64,000 bases of DNA from Albula goreensis (GCA_022829145.1 CM040743.1:7133646-7197645), one strand, 5' to 3'. Shown: positions 25,979 through 38,935, numbered from the stretch's first letter. Notes: a model not told the origin generated them from the sequence alone. Program-made: numbers and translations.

Positions 25979-28149
25979 ACCTGTACCTGCTCGAGCCCTT
26001 TTTTGGGTCATAGTCTCCGCCCACCACTTTCTATCAGTCTTTATGTATCACCCCCTCGCTGCTGGCCGCGCTGCCTGTGAACGAGTGGGCGCCTCGCCCC
26101 AGACGACAGAAAGAGCCTGTTTTAGTCTGAAAGGAACGCTTGGGCTCCATCGCCGATCCCTCGCGCCTTTAAAAAGCGTCGGTTTTTTTTCTGCAAGCAT
26201 GTGGAAGAGCCAGTGGAACGTTCCCTCGCAGAGGGACTAGTAGTAGCAGTAGGAGCAAGGCCGCTTTCAAAGGCGGGCTCCCGCACGTAAGCTCTTTGGC
26301 TATTCTCAACCATTACAAAGAGATGGCAGAATAAATTACCTTCTGCAATACAAAATTACTCAGATCAACATGAGAACCTTGAGAGTCCTTGCTGAGAATG
26401 AATATCTAGCAACTTGTGATGTGACCAATTATCCTGTTTTCCCTACATGAACTTTGTTATTCAGAGGAATAAGCTATATGATGCAGGTAGAACAGGTCTG
26501 ACACAAAACAGCGTGACTGTACCATGCAGAGCTATATCATCTACATCGACAACAACACTTGCGGTTAGCGTGATTGTTTGTTATAAACTGTAATTCAGTC
26601 AGCCCATTGAAAAATTGTTTTCTTTGGTATCTGCTGTGTAGGAGGCATTCATTGTGTGCTGTGGAATGTTACTTACTTCACCTCTTGCATCACAAAAGGT
26701 GTGAAACATCCTCAAAATAAGAACTTATTATAGACGTGTGAATTGACCACATTCAATGATTCACATTAAGCATTATAATTTATCTATTCAGTGCAAGCAC
26801 AGTGCACTCTGTCCTTGACTTGAGAGAAGATTTTGGTCGTTACTGTTCCATTAATTTTGCAGTGTATTTATCTGGGATCACTAAAGTCACCTTTGCTTTG
26901 AAAACAGCTACCGTCAAGATGCCTGCCTCCACTTTTTGTCAGAAATGTTGCTCCATATATAGTTTCATGTATTTGCCAGGTATTGTTTTATTATAATAGC
27001 CCAACAATTAGTCCTATGCTTTATACCAAATAGCAGATAATAGTTAAGGTCACATTTGATGGCTGTTGTAGATTTCTTGCTGTTGCCCAGGCAATCTTGA
27101 TGACACATTTTGACCGTAAACTCTAAGGACCAGCGTGTGTGGCCCTCTGATATGGCTTTCATTGACACAGTGCCTTCATTGACCTCTAAGTCCCATTACA
27201 ATGAGAACTCACTTGCATGGCAGCCATTTTGCACCAGAACCTCTACCCTTTCACATGGGCTGAAGTGGAGGGAGAGGGAATTACTTGACCCAGTTTAACT
27301 GAGGGATGATGAGGTTGAGCGAGCAAGTTTGGCAGTACGGCCTGTACAGCATGGAGCGCCACTGCGATAAGTGCCAGGGGATCGTTAATAACTGTGCATC
27401 TTTAATAACTGCAGTGAGTCAGGACCTCCATTTAAAATCACATTCATAAGAGGGCATCTCCACCAGCACAGTGTCCCCATCACTGCATAAAACAATACGT
27501 TCAACAACAAAAAAAAAAGGACATGCTTATGCTTGCTACGGTTGCAATGACCTTACAATTTTGTTTACTGGTTATTCAGGAATAAATAGTTGAAAATGTA
27601 TGTTTGAGACATTAATGTGGCGTACTTTGTGGGTATCAGAAAAGGGTCTTACGAGGCTTAGCTGGACAGGGCCGCAAATCTTTTCAGCGTTGATGTAATC
27701 TTAATCTGCCTCATGGCAATAAGGCCGATCCTGCACTGCAGACACAGGGGAAAATGTCCCAGCCTCATAGCTGATCTTTTTTCTAACAGCACCCAGAATG
27801 AAAACTAGCTGCAGGGGTTAAATTCGTCATGTCTGTACTCAAAAATCAACTCTTCTGAGTGTCTGTTCGGCCCAAGAGAATGAGCTCATCACATCACGCG
27901 GCCCACACGGCTTTTTAGAACACACTGTGGTGTGAGCGATGAGTTTTGCTCACATTCAGATTAAACAATGAGGAGTCAAGACAAAAAGGGCTGTTTTATG
28001 ACATTGGCAATTCACTAACTTGAAACAGTCATGTTTTTTTGTACTGAGCTAAACCTTATTGGTTGAAAGCTTTAGATTGCCTGGCAATTATAGCTTCACT
28101 TATTTTCATTAATACATTGTATATTAACTGCTGTTTGTACTTCTACAGA

Positions 28150-28182
28150 TAATTGTTTATAGATAGAGAGATAGATAGATAT
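28150..28182. repeat. GATA-type simple repeat
   Basis: ATAGATAGAGAGATAGATAG-type short array. Confidence 0.8.
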
Positions 28183-28812
28183 GTTATTGTTTCACTCCTC
28201 AACATCAATAAGCAGGACAGAAAGCACAGCATCTTGCAGAAATTAAATACATGGTTTGAAATACATGTCACAGAGTATGCCAATGTTTTTCAGTACAAAA
28301 AGTAAAAGGATTCAGTTTTCCTTAACTTGTTATTTATGCAAAAAAAATTAAATAAATAAATCAGCACAACACAAAAGAATGGATGATTAGAATCCCTGTA
28401 AATACATTGTTTGCCGCTGCAGAGAACACACTCAGACGACTGTATATGTGTGAAACTGTAATTATAGAGAAAGCGGGAATTTATCAAACCGCTGCATGAA
28501 CATTCTGGCAGTTTAGCTCTCTGTGGCTGGCGCTCGTTCTCTATAATTCTGGACTGTAATGGGCCCAGACTGCAGCGACTGAGGTTCACAGTTTGCACGT
28601 GGATCCTAGAATGAGGCATTGGTTGGAATACTCATTGTAATAAAGATAGTACTTTGTGATGAAGGGAAGTCATGTGACAGGATGTTTCCAATAGTAACCA
28701 ATCGGTAATGCTGACATGCTCACTGTGACCGGGTCATGCAAGTCTTGTGGAACAGGATTCTGTGAACAATGGCTTTGGGTTACCTAGTGATGGAAGAATA
28801 GGTTATGTTGAT

Positions 28813-28907
28813 ACTAAAATGGGCGGAGCTAGTAGAACATTGCCGATGTCCACTGATTTGATTGGTCGATAAGACTGACAAATAATTGTAGCTCCACCTA
28901 TTTTTGG
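28813..28907. mobile_element. short inverted-repeat element (MITE-like)
   Basis: AAAATGGGCGGAGCTA (28816-28831) and, in reverse complement, AAAATAGGTGGAGCTA near 28890-28905 form 16-bp arms with two mismatches around about 60 bp. No coding potential. Confidence 0.4.
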
Positions 28908-28915
28908 TGACGTCA
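28908..28915. promoter_or_regulatory. CRE palindrome
   Basis: A perfect TGACGTCA within TTTGGTGACGTCATAAATTAA, directly next to the short inverted-repeat element at 28813-28907. A CREB/ATF site by sequence; no promoter context is apparent. Confidence 0.35.
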
Positions 28916-29606
28916 TAAATTAATATGGTGTTATGGAGTATTATGAGGATTAGTTATATATATAATTTCAAGTAGCTCCTTAAGTTGTTCGCAAACATGT
29001 AAACCAGGAAAGAGCCTAAGAGAAGAACTGGATAAACAAAGGTCTTGCCAGTCTAGTTTGCCGTGCCGATCCTTTTGGTGCAGTATGCGCTCACTGTATT
29101 AAATCACGCATTGTCCTTGGATTTATTTTTAGATGGGTGTTCGTTTTCAGGAGTGGCATTTTCATATGCCCATTTGCTAAATGTAAATTGTAATCATTCT
29201 TCCAAGAATACGCTTAGGTGACCTCAAAATTTTGCAGAACAAGCCTGTGACATTGATATGGTGTATCTGAGATTTGAGAGGATGTTGAAGATTTTAAAAT
29301 GGCCACTCATTTCCATGTCTGCAATAGAACCAATGACAGAATGGGACAGACACACAGGCACACAGACACAGTATATCAGTGTTTGGACAGAAATAGAAAA
29401 GTGTTTTTCAGAGATGTTTTCCATTCAAAGACATGGGAAGCAGTGAGTTTGATGCTCAGTGTGACATTATGAAAAACATAGAGCCTCAGGAAGGGAACAA
29501 ACAATGGATTCAGTCATGAGTTTCCAAGGTAGCAGACTGAGCTTTGCCTTCTTTTATGCTTTACAATTGAAATGACTGTCTTGGAGGGAGGATGTCTTAT
29601 AAACAT

Positions 29607-29866
29607 GTGTGTGTGTGTGTATGTGTGTGTGTGTGTGTGGGTGTGTGTTTGTAAAGTGTGTGTGAGAGTGTGTGTCCCTGTGTGTGCGTGTAAAGTGTGT
29701 GTGTGGGTGTGTGTTTGTAAAGTGTGTGTGAGAGTGTGTGTCCCTGTGTGTGCGTGTAAAGTGTGTGTGTGGGTGTGTGTTTGTAAAGTGTGTGTGAGTG
29801 TGTGTCCCTGTGTGTGTGTGTGTGTGTGTGTGGGTGTGTGTGTAAAGTGTGTATGTGTGTGTGTGG
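29607..29866. repeat. TG array with 66-bp higher-order repeat
   Basis: The marker TTTGTAAAGTGTGTGTGAG recurs at 29648, 29714 and 29780, exactly 66 bp apart. Each unit also carries TCCCTGTGTGTG, and the first two carry GCGTGTAAAG. Confidence 0.93.
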
Positions 29867-30763
29867 GTTAAGATGCCCAGGCTGGTCAGTAACTCTCTCT
29901 CCAAAAAATGTGCTCCCCCCGCCAATGACAAAGGTGGTGCCCAGTTCATGTATGATCATGTATGTAGCTTTGACGCCTGGTCCGTTTCGGTGATCATATC
30001 ACATCATGCTGTGACCCGAGTAGTCTTCTCCATCATGGGCCATGGTGAAAGATTGGCAGGAAACTCTGCAGCCAGAGACCGACAGGTTTACAGCTGTGGT
30101 CCACATTTTTGGACTAAAAAAAGGGCGCTTTTGGGAAAGTCCAGACCTACGATAGCCCTGTGAGCCAGCTGCACACAGACTGACTGTGACTGTCCGTGGA
30201 TTTCCAGCTGTGTGATCTATGATGGCGAGGTTAAAAATACAACAGACTCAGACAGCGCAGAATCGCAGGCTCTCTGTGGATCTCCAATGTGTCTGTTTCA
30301 GTTTTGTGATTAAAATGACACATCAGAGGAGGGTTAGTGAAGGGGAAGTCTCACAGTGGCATGCTCAATGCAGGTTTACAGGCTGGCTCTAATCAATATA
30401 CAATCTTTACACCAATCTCACTCGTCCTTGCCTGAGTGGATTTAGAGAGATCCTTTTCTGAATCTATCAAAGAGGAAAAATCCTGACGGGGAAATGATGT
30501 CTGTTGAATGGTCTGGACTGACCTCAGAATGTCTGCGTAAGAGAGCTTTGTAATATGTATCTTTGAAATATTTGCAAAAAAAGATATTAAAACTGTGGAT
30601 GCTCGATTACATTCATGAATCACAAAGTCACAGTGACAATGTCATTAAAGGTTCAGTCATTGCTTTTATGCTTTCCATTTCCATGAAGTAGTTCTTCTTT
30701 ATCAATATATCTTGGTGAGAGTGAATGTGGGAATTTGTGATCATTTTCCGGATTTATTTTGAA

Positions 30764-30830
30764 TTATTATTAATAATGGTTATTATTGTGATTATTATTG
30801 TTATTATTCTTATTATTATATTATTAGTTT
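30764..30830. repeat. TTA-rich simple repeat
   Basis: ATTATTATTAATAATGGTTA-type imperfect array. Confidence 0.85.
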
Positions 30831-30889
30831 TGAAGAGACCTTTCAGAAACCAGCCTGTTAAAAAAGGGAGGGAGAGAGAGAGACATGGT

Positions 30890-31100
30890 GGCTTTTAGGC
30901 CGGACTGTAAATCGGCGGGCCTTTCTCTGGTTGGTCAGTGTGCAGGCCGCGCACTTCGCAGTGCCCGTGAAGAAGGGGGCTTGTTTTATCCCCCAACCCC
31001 CCCGGCCTAGCCTGCCACCTCCAGCTGTCACGCGCAGAAACAATGGGCGGGCGAAGGCGGGAGGAGAAGCAGTGAATAGAAAGATACGCTGAAGAGGTCT
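30890..31100. other. CpG-enriched stretch upstream of the promoter-like island
   Basis: GC-rich block (AGGCCGCGCACTTCGCAGTG; ACCCCCCCGGCCTAGCC; ATGGGCGGGCGAAGGCGGGA, a GC-box-like stretch) about 1 kb upstream of the X-box/TATA cluster. Overlapping minus-strand frames (77 and 124 codons) resemble no known protein. Possibly regulatory. Confidence 0.25.
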
Positions 31101-31961
31101 CCCAGGGCTCGTCTGCGTTTGACAGCATCTCACCCTTCTCCCTCTCTCTCTCGCATTCTTTAATCCAGACCTCTCCTGTTTGTTGCAGCTGTTACCTTTC
31201 ATGAGTCCTTCTCCATTATACCTAATTACCATTATTTGTAAAACTTCATCAAGGATAGCCTGCTTGCCGGCTTACTTACTTAGCACTTAGCTTCCGTAAT
31301 TGAATGCGCATCTGTGTTTGATTTATTTATTCTGTGCGCACCGGCCCTCTTAACTGATCTTGGTTGGACGGTTTGCGCCAAAATGGCATGCTATTTCAAA
31401 ATTTAAACGCAATGTATTCATAATACCTGATGGTGTGCATAGCCTTCTACCTGACAGTTAAATGCCAACCATCTTAACTTTATATATTTTTCTAAGAGGA
31501 AAAAATGCAAAATGACATTTATGGATCATTTCAAAAAGCATCATAATCTCATTACGGTGTAATGTAAGTGCATTATAACAACTATATCGACCCTATTTTG
31601 CTTAAATCGGGTGCAGTGTGCACTGAACACAGCGCCTGGTAAGAATGATGGGAAAAGGAAAAATACGAAAGCCCATTTTAAAATCGTTTATCCGTCTTTA
31701 TGTCGCCCTTCTCGTGTTTTTTTATGCTCTTGGTTTTTCACCACACATTTCTTATTCTTTTCACCATCAAGTACACTATAGGCTGTCCTGGAAAGAGGGA
31801 GAGAGGGGAAAAAAAACAGTAATTCGCACAAAAAAAGAGAGAAACCCCAAGCAGCTTTACAAATGAGTGACAAAACCAGCGTCCATTCACTCCCCTCTCC
31901 ACCGTAAGCTTAATGACAGTCAGCCCTCCTTAAGTTATTGCTGTCGGCAACATGTGGAGGC

Positions 31962-31975
31962 ATTGCTATAGCAAC
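31962..31975 (+). promoter_or_regulatory. RFX X-box palindrome
   Basis: The sequence ATTGCTATAGCAAC contains a perfect 12-bp palindrome (TTGCTATAGCAA). It matches the X-box consensus bound by RFX factors (GTTGCY..RGYAAC type). It lies about 60 bp upstream of a TATA-like box and a CpG-rich leader, a position typical of RFX-driven promoters. Binding is inferred from the motif only. Confidence 0.5.
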
Positions 31976-32020
31976 CAGTGGATATGACATGTGGTTCAGA
32001 CAGGGACTCTGTGGTTGCTG

Positions 32021-32028
32021 AATAAAAG
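32021..32028 (+). promoter_or_regulatory. TATA-like box of putative internal promoter
   Basis: AATAAAAG within GAATAAAAGGAGGGG, about 20-30 bp upstream of an initiator-like TTACTCC (32042-32048). It sits between the X-box and the CpG-rich segment at 32090-32400. Confidence 0.4.
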
Positions 32029-32049
32029 GAGGGGCTCAGACTTACTCCG

Positions 32050-32430
32050 TGTGTAGTCACGGGGAAAAAAAAGCCAAATCCATTTCTCTGTCCGTGTCAG
32101 TGGCACATGGTCGCCGGGGGACTCGCCTGGCCCTGCCGCAGAAGTATCTCGGAAGATCTGAGGAAATGTGGCGGCGCGCACGGTTTTCCTTGGTTGGTGG
32201 ATGCCCCGGCGAAGAGCAACGGCAGTCTACATTACCGCTGAAGTGGCTGGAAAGGCTGTTAACTTTTAGGAGAAGGCTCGGATCGAGCCGGGGGTTTACA
32301 AGCTCTGCAGAGGGCTGCCCGTAGCTGCCTTCCGCCTGCAGTTCACTGCACGCTCGCTTCTTGGAATAGCGGATAGCTTCGAAATCTCGGAACGGAAAAT
32401 AAAGCTCCGATCTTCTCATAATGGATTTAG
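32050..32430 (+). other. putative first exon of a nested or alternative transcript
   Basis: A CpG-rich segment of about 380 bp deep inside the 28.6 kb intron, preceded by an X-box and a TATA-like box. It ends ATGGATTTAG|GTAAAT: an ATG at 32421 in good Kozak context (A at -3, G at +4), then MDL plus one base, then a plausible splice donor. Without splicing the frame runs 42 codons to a TAG at 32547-32549 (MDLGKYFASY...). The donor phase (1) does not match the phogrin exon at 39286 (phase 0), so direct splicing would not give in-frame phogrin from this ATG. It could be a nested gene, a noncoding RNA, or an alternative 5' UTR using a later start. I do not recognise the product. Confidence 0.35.
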
Positions 32431-34059
32431 GTAAATACTTTGCGAGCTACAAAACGTTTTTTTTCCCTCTGTATGTCATTTTGCTGTCGTATTACAAGAC
32501 TGTGGCTTTTACAGTAACTGTGGGTATGGTAGGAGCTTTCCAGTCCTAGCCATATACACAATTTTAATATTTTTTGTCACCCCGTTAAATAGGATTGCAA
32601 TGTTATCATTTCGACCTCAGCTAAAATGATTACACCTTCTAATCCAATTAATATGACATTAATGATAAATCAGCATGCTCTTCAGTCAGCATCGTAGTAT
32701 CACACCTATAAGTTTCGTGAATTATAATCTTTTTCTATAAAACTCGCAATGGTCTGTTGTTATGCAGTGAGCTTGTTTGAGTACTATAACCAAATTGTCG
32801 TCTGTAATTTGCTGTGTATATGACGAATGAATTGTATATTGCTGGAAGAGGGTTGTGGACGTTTGCTCACATTTGGTGTTTAATTCATATATTTTTTTTG
32901 GCTGTGGACATTGGTTTTTAAATTGCTTACCTGCCGGTAGTGTGGACATTGGCTTTTGTTGACGGATTTTATCAATCTCTCAGTGGTTGTATCGTAATGA
33001 AAAACACAGTTAAGAGCAGAATAATTAAGAGCATATCGTAAAGTGTAAAGTTGTATGTGAAAGTCTTATACGAGCGATATCGGCGGACGGTCTGTAGCCT
33101 ATATGACAATATTTCGTCATCTACCCGTTTGTACCAAACGATCAGTGCCTGTGTTCGGTATGACTGCGAGTTTCCTGGGTTTATGAATATGAATATTACT
33201 ATGTTATCACACTCCCGATCATTTAAATGATCATTTAACCTTAATATTATTTTTAGTATTGTTGATAATAATATTAATAATAATATCATTCTCCGGGTTT
33301 TTATTTTTAATAGAGCTTGTTTTTCACCCAGGTTATGGTCATGAAAAAATATTATGTTGTAATGGCGCGTAGTACAATGTATATTTGTACAACAGGTGAA
33401 TGAAGTTGCTGTAGTGGTGTTTCATTTTGTCCACTAAAATGATCATTGAAATATAATGAATAATTTTTGCCCTGTGCTCAGATATTTTATCATACAAATT
33501 CCCAATGATCATTTCAATATTGTTTCGTTGATTATGTTTGATCCCCTGTCAGAGCACACGGAGTTATGGTCAAACCTGAAATGCACCGCCGTCATTACTC
33601 TCGTCGACTGAGTATATTCTGTCAGACCTCTCCAAATGATAAAACAATTATGGATGGATTATTCTTGTAATATTCACCTGTATTATTAAGCGAGGATTTT
33701 TTGGCATTTATTCTTAGGTAAATGTTTGTATGGCCACCATCTATCATTCATACCGGCTTGAAAATGACCTTAGAAGACATTTCAGGCATACAGGTAGAAT
33801 GATGAGTGGAGGCAGAATTGTCATTTCCACAGTGTTTTATTTGAACCATCCCTTAACGCTCAGATAAAATTGCATTTCGGCATAAATAACTGATGCACTT
33901 AAATGGGTATTACATTTCCTGGCAGCTAGGGATTCCCTCGTCGGACCCTGCGTATGCGCGCGCCGTGCATGCTTGTTCATCCATCACCCAAATGCAACAT
34001 TTGGCTGGAGGGCTCAGTGATTTTAAAAAGGGACGGTTTGGATTTAGGACTTGAAAATC

Positions 34060-34060
<1 letters not shown>

Positions 34061-34148
<88 letters not shown>
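34061..34148. repeat. TG microsatellite
   Basis: 88 bp of uninterrupted GT. Confidence 0.97.
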
Positions 34149-34151
<3 letters not shown>

Positions 34152-35509
34152 CATGTGGCTTTTCTTTCTTTTTAAATATTGGAATAGGGGATTCTGCAGG
34201 GTGAAGCTTTGTGTTGCCAGAGGTCCGGGGATAGATCGTCGTATAGTCCCACAAATAAATGGCGGGGCATCTCTCCTTCTGACCTTTCGCGATAATTTGA
34301 ATAAGCCACAGCTACAGAGATCCGTCTGCCCTTTGTCTTGGGTGGATTCCACTAATCCCCCATCCTTTCTCTCTGGGAGAGAGAGAGAGCATCACTCTCT
34401 ACCCCTGTGTCTCTCAACATTGCGAACTGCAAATAAATAAATAGAAAATAAATAATGTTTGACCCTACTTCAAGTAATTAGCCTTACTAGGAAGACAATC
34501 CAGATTAAGTGCTTTCTTGATTTTTTTTTCTCTTCAGTGCTATCAAAAATCTTGAATGAAGTAAACATAAGTATGTATATATATAAAAGTGCTCTCAAAA
34601 TGTGGTGACATACAGTATTTGATTTCATTTATGGATCTCATTGTAAAATGTGTCGTTGCATCTGGAATACAGATGAATGATGGATAAGTATAATTACTAT
34701 ATATTAGATTAGTCTTTGCTTTCTAATCCAATGTGTATGTAGTTAACCATTACAGATAATTTCATGTAAGTTAGACACTTAGGCAAAGATAGAGCACTCT
34801 GATTATATTTATCTGTCTTTTCATGTTTTGAAATTGAAATGCAATTGCATGAAATAAATTAATAGTAGTGTTTCAAGATAAACTTTGAACAGTAATACTA
34901 AATCAATTATTATTTAATTCATTCAAATTTTTTTTTTTTAATTCCAAATTAAACATAGTAAACATACTGAACTGGTTCTTCAGCTATTTATTCTCTGCAT
35001 GCAGTTGTACTCTTTGTCACCCTGGGTAGGGGCATACAGAGGGTAGATAAATAATAAATGATAATGCGAATAAATATGAATACATATTCGCCTCTGCGGT
35101 AAAATAAAGGAAGTGTCCTTGGGTGTTTCAGGATCGTAGCTCTTAAACTGAAGGAGCAAAAAAAAAATGAGTGAGATTGAAGAGCGACCATGGCTGTGCT
35201 GTCTTTTCAAAGCTCCGTTAGCTTGAACACATTGGTCAATTTCAAGTGGAAATTTGCAATTACAATTTATTCCTGGACAGATGGACGTTAGGAATCTTTA
35301 GCATAATACGGAGCCTCTCAATTCAAGGTCCATGAGACAGTACTTGATGTCTGAGGATTTTTGTTTCTGTTCTTGTTGAAGAGAAGACCAAATAGAAAAA
35401 GAGGAGATTCTGAATGACTGTCTTTGCTTGGTTCACACATGACCTCTTATAAAAAAAAGAGACAGAGAGAGATAGATTTAGTCAAATGCATGTAGTCTCT
35501 GTAAGGGTA

Positions 35510-35735
35510 CGGTGCGTTTCGATCAAAATGGACTTCAGTCTCCTTAAGGGTAATGCTGGTATATGCCTAAATGAAAACAACATATTCTAAAACTCATGTT
35601 TGCTTGTCTCCCAATAAAATGCAACAAAGTCAAAAAAATTAATATTGTAATGTCAAGGTCTGCTTTCAGTGAGATGCGTTTGGGGTTAAAGTGAAAAAGT
35701 ACATTTGATTGGGTCTCACCCTAAGTGTATTAGAT
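35510..35735 (+). repeat. dispersed repeat family, copy 2
   Basis: Shares in order: CTTAAGGGTAATGCTGGTAT, CAACATATTCTAAAACTCAT, TTGCTTGTCTCCCAATAAAA, ATTGTAATGTCAAGGTCTGC and ACATTTGATTG with the copy at 61560. Confidence 0.5.
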
Positions 35736-37581
35736 TGATTGTAGCCTAGAGTGTGTTTTAGAGCTAAGAAATAAATTCTAGTTATAAGTTGTGTGGGTTG
35801 TGTATCAGTTTACATCATGGGGTTTTTTTAACTCTGATATCAGAAGCAACAAGCTAAACATAATTTTGCTCAGCCGTGTCTTTGGTGGCCTGACAAATAT
35901 GATTATTAATCAAACAGAAGTAGCTTTACTGTCTCAGAGCTGCAGCTGTGCATAGCATCTATAATTAAAGTAAAGCGCCAGTAATTGTGTGTGCTCAGAA
36001 CACCCAGCCCTGTTGTGAAATACTCTCATCCTTTTGGAGTTCTTGCAGATTGATGTTAATGTGTTTAGCGTTGTGTTCACTGAAGCAGATGTCTGCAAGT
36101 CATTTTCATATTTTTCAAAAAATAAAAAAAAATGCCTGCTGTTTGATACCTTTCCCCCATTTTTCTCTCTCTTCCCTGGTCCTTCTCGTGAAAACACCCC
36201 TTTGATTAGCCAGACAAGCATCTTCAAATGCAGATCTGAAGTTGCACCCTGTACCAGTCTATCGCTGCAGCTGTTTCTTTGATACAAAGCAATGGAAATG
36301 CTAAACCAAATTATGCAGGGGGCCATGAATCTTAAGTAACATTTTGATATGCTTTGCCATATTTAAAATAATTGACACCACTATGTAATCTTCTTTGATC
36401 TCACTTTCATACAGTAAACCCTAGAATATATTGGTCATTGGGTGTTAAAATAGTGGTCATCTTGATAGCCTTACATTGGCCTGTTTTACTATTTTAGCTG
36501 TTTTCATATAAACATTGTGTTCATACTGCCATTATCAATAGCAGGTGTTGGGTAGCTTACCCCCCAGTCCTCTTTTCACGTTTTCTTGTGATTTGATTGG
36601 TAGTGCTAAGCCCAATCAGAGTGATGGGACCAAGGCTGTATCATTTAAAGCTATCATTAGACGGTCCTTGCTTTTGCTGCTTGTATTCCACACATTGTTA
36701 AATGGTTCAGTTATCCCATACCACGTCTCTCATGTTCACTGCTTCATGGCAGTTTTTCATTGAAATTGTGCTTGTGAACACACTTTCATCATTTATTGAA
36801 GGCAGTGTTTCATTAATATTGACACATATCTCCCCATACAGGGCCTTTCTGTTGAACTGTTCTGTTTCTATATGTTGATTCAGTTGTAAGTGTATTACAG
36901 GCTGTACATTAGTCATAGCTACTACAAACCATGTGAACATTTGAGGTCGGCATGATCAGAAGTGTTAGTAGCTCAATATCTCTGCAGTGGACAGGACGGT
37001 ACCTTATCTTCATGTGAAATGTTACCACTGTGATCCAAGCAGGCCACTGTTGGTCTACAATACATGACTGTCTGGAGGAAGAATAAATATCATTAAAAAT
37101 CACATACTCGTAATGAGGATTGTTAGATCCACTCTTGCATGGAAAAGAATGGAATTATATGTGGATTTAGAGGCATGAATTAATGAAAGTGTACATTTCA
37201 TGTAGAATCCAGACCACGATAGATAGCAGCCAATCTGTCTTATGGGGATTATCACTGCAGTGTAGCCAAGACTGCCAGTGCTTATCTTTGCCTTTACCTG
37301 CTATTTCTGTAAGGCTGCAGCAGGTATCCCAGAGTGCCATATTGAATATTAATTTACCCTTCTCTTTTAAAATGAAAAAAAAAAAAAAAATCCCAGAATA
37401 AAGCCGGTCTCTTCAAAGCAAATCAAGGTTCCGAATAAGAGGGTGGATGGAGGAGGTGTAGGAATTTTTATTTCTCGTTTGAAAGGCCGGGACTGATGTC
37501 TGACCAAGAAGCGAGATATTGACGCCGTGCCAAAATTGTCTGAGGCTTGTTATTGGCTGCCCTTCCTACCCCCTGGGGTAT

Positions 37582-37598
37582 CCGCAGGACTCCTGCGG
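37582..37598. repeat. 17-bp perfect palindrome
   Basis: CCGCAGGA C TCCTGCGG: 8-bp arms and a single central base, in a GC-rich stretch with a G-run just downstream. Confidence 0.8.
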
Positions 37599-38814
37599 GG
37601 CGTTAGGATGGGGGGGCTGTCCCGAGGCCCCCTTTTGAAGCCCAAGTTTACATTAACTCTTGCCCTGAGGCTGGGACCTTCATCCAGCTAACCAAAAAAA
37701 AAGCTAGAAGGGGTCTAATTACGGACAGGCTTCTGCACACTCCAAAACAAACAATATTTACTTTGGTGGTCTTTTTTTACGGTGCCAAGTTCAAAAAAAT
37801 GAACATTCAGAGCGTACAGCATCTAAGACAGAGGGGGAAATACGAAATGAGTGAGCTGAATGCAGAGCATAAAATTACTATTAGAACAAGATGATGAATA
37901 GACCAGTCAGGCATTCAGAATGGGGGGTTTGGAAATTCATTTTTTTTTGTAACACTGCAAATAGGGTGGCAGAATAATAAGAAGAAAAAAAAAGAAACAG
38001 AGTGCTAATTATTCCCTTCTTGTGAAAACCGGCAGAGGAGGTGGCAGCCAAAGCATTTTTCGTCTCCTCCTCCACCACCCTCCCCCAGCCCCCACACCCC
38101 CCCATTGATTCTGTGGAAAGGGGAACTGTCGGCCATGTTAGCTGGATCACAATTTGCGGGCCTCATCCTTACATTCTTTTCTTCTTTCCCTCCTTTTCTT
38201 TATTGTTGCTAAGATACCTTTTATAATATTTATAATGAGGGTGAATTATTGTGGTATTGTTCGCTCAGGGGAATGATGTAAGGGTACAGCTGGCCTATTA
38301 CCCAGGTCTAAGTGATGCTCCCTCTATAAAACTCATGTAGCATTAACAGTCATGGTTCCTATTCATTACACACATTAAGAGCTAAAGGCCATTATGTATC
38401 CCAATACATTTTGAAAAGCTGGAAAAATTCACTTTCCTTTGCTTCAGGTGTGGTTGCCTCTGAACTCTAGTTCTATGTGTAAGGCCTGTCATGAGTACCA
38501 AAATTGCATTTATGCATTAAACTATCAGTTTGATAGTACACTCTGGTTCTGAATCTACTTATTAGATGTGTGTAAGCGATACTCTGTGAAAATGTCACAG
38601 GACTCATGCTTCTTGAACACAGCAGCATCTAAGACATACCAATTTAAGTCATACGAGCATGCTGGATTTCCCCAGCTCACCAATTTATTCACTACTTCCA
38701 AAATCCAAAGTCAAGATAGCAAAAAGGTCCTGAGATGTAGGCCTAGCTCCAGCTGAGTGCACACTAGGGTGGCATGCTGTTTCATATAGTGTAGTGTAAT
38801 TACTGTAAAACTGA

Positions 38815-38935
38815 CACGGAGTCTGGGTTTGCTGGTTTGATTCCCAGGAAGGGCACTGCCATTGTGTCCTTGAGCAAGGTACTTAGACGAAATTGCTTTG
38901 GCATGTAGCCTACTGGATGGAAAAGAAAAGGGCTG
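38815..38935 (+). repeat. SINE fragment
   Basis: GGTTTGATTCCCAGGAAGGG (box-B-like) followed by TGTCCTTGAGCAAGGTACTT. The tail is missing or diverged. Confidence 0.6.

Noticed and set aside
25746..26240. 164-codon plus-strand frame
   Set aside because: Overlaps a minus-strand SINE (25790-25978); translation is repeat-derived.
29554..29959. Long His-Thr or Cys-Val repeat frames (also at 19636-20207 and 34044-34440)
   Set aside because: Translations of TG/CA microsatellites; not genes.
30180..30215. Second RE1 site (CTGTCCGTGG)
   Set aside because: Only one half site matches; the other half (ATTTCCA) does not.
32421..32549. 42-codon unspliced frame at the island ATG (MDLGKYFASY...)
   Set aside because: A donor sits after 10 coding bases and the rest looks intronic, so I do not call it a gene.
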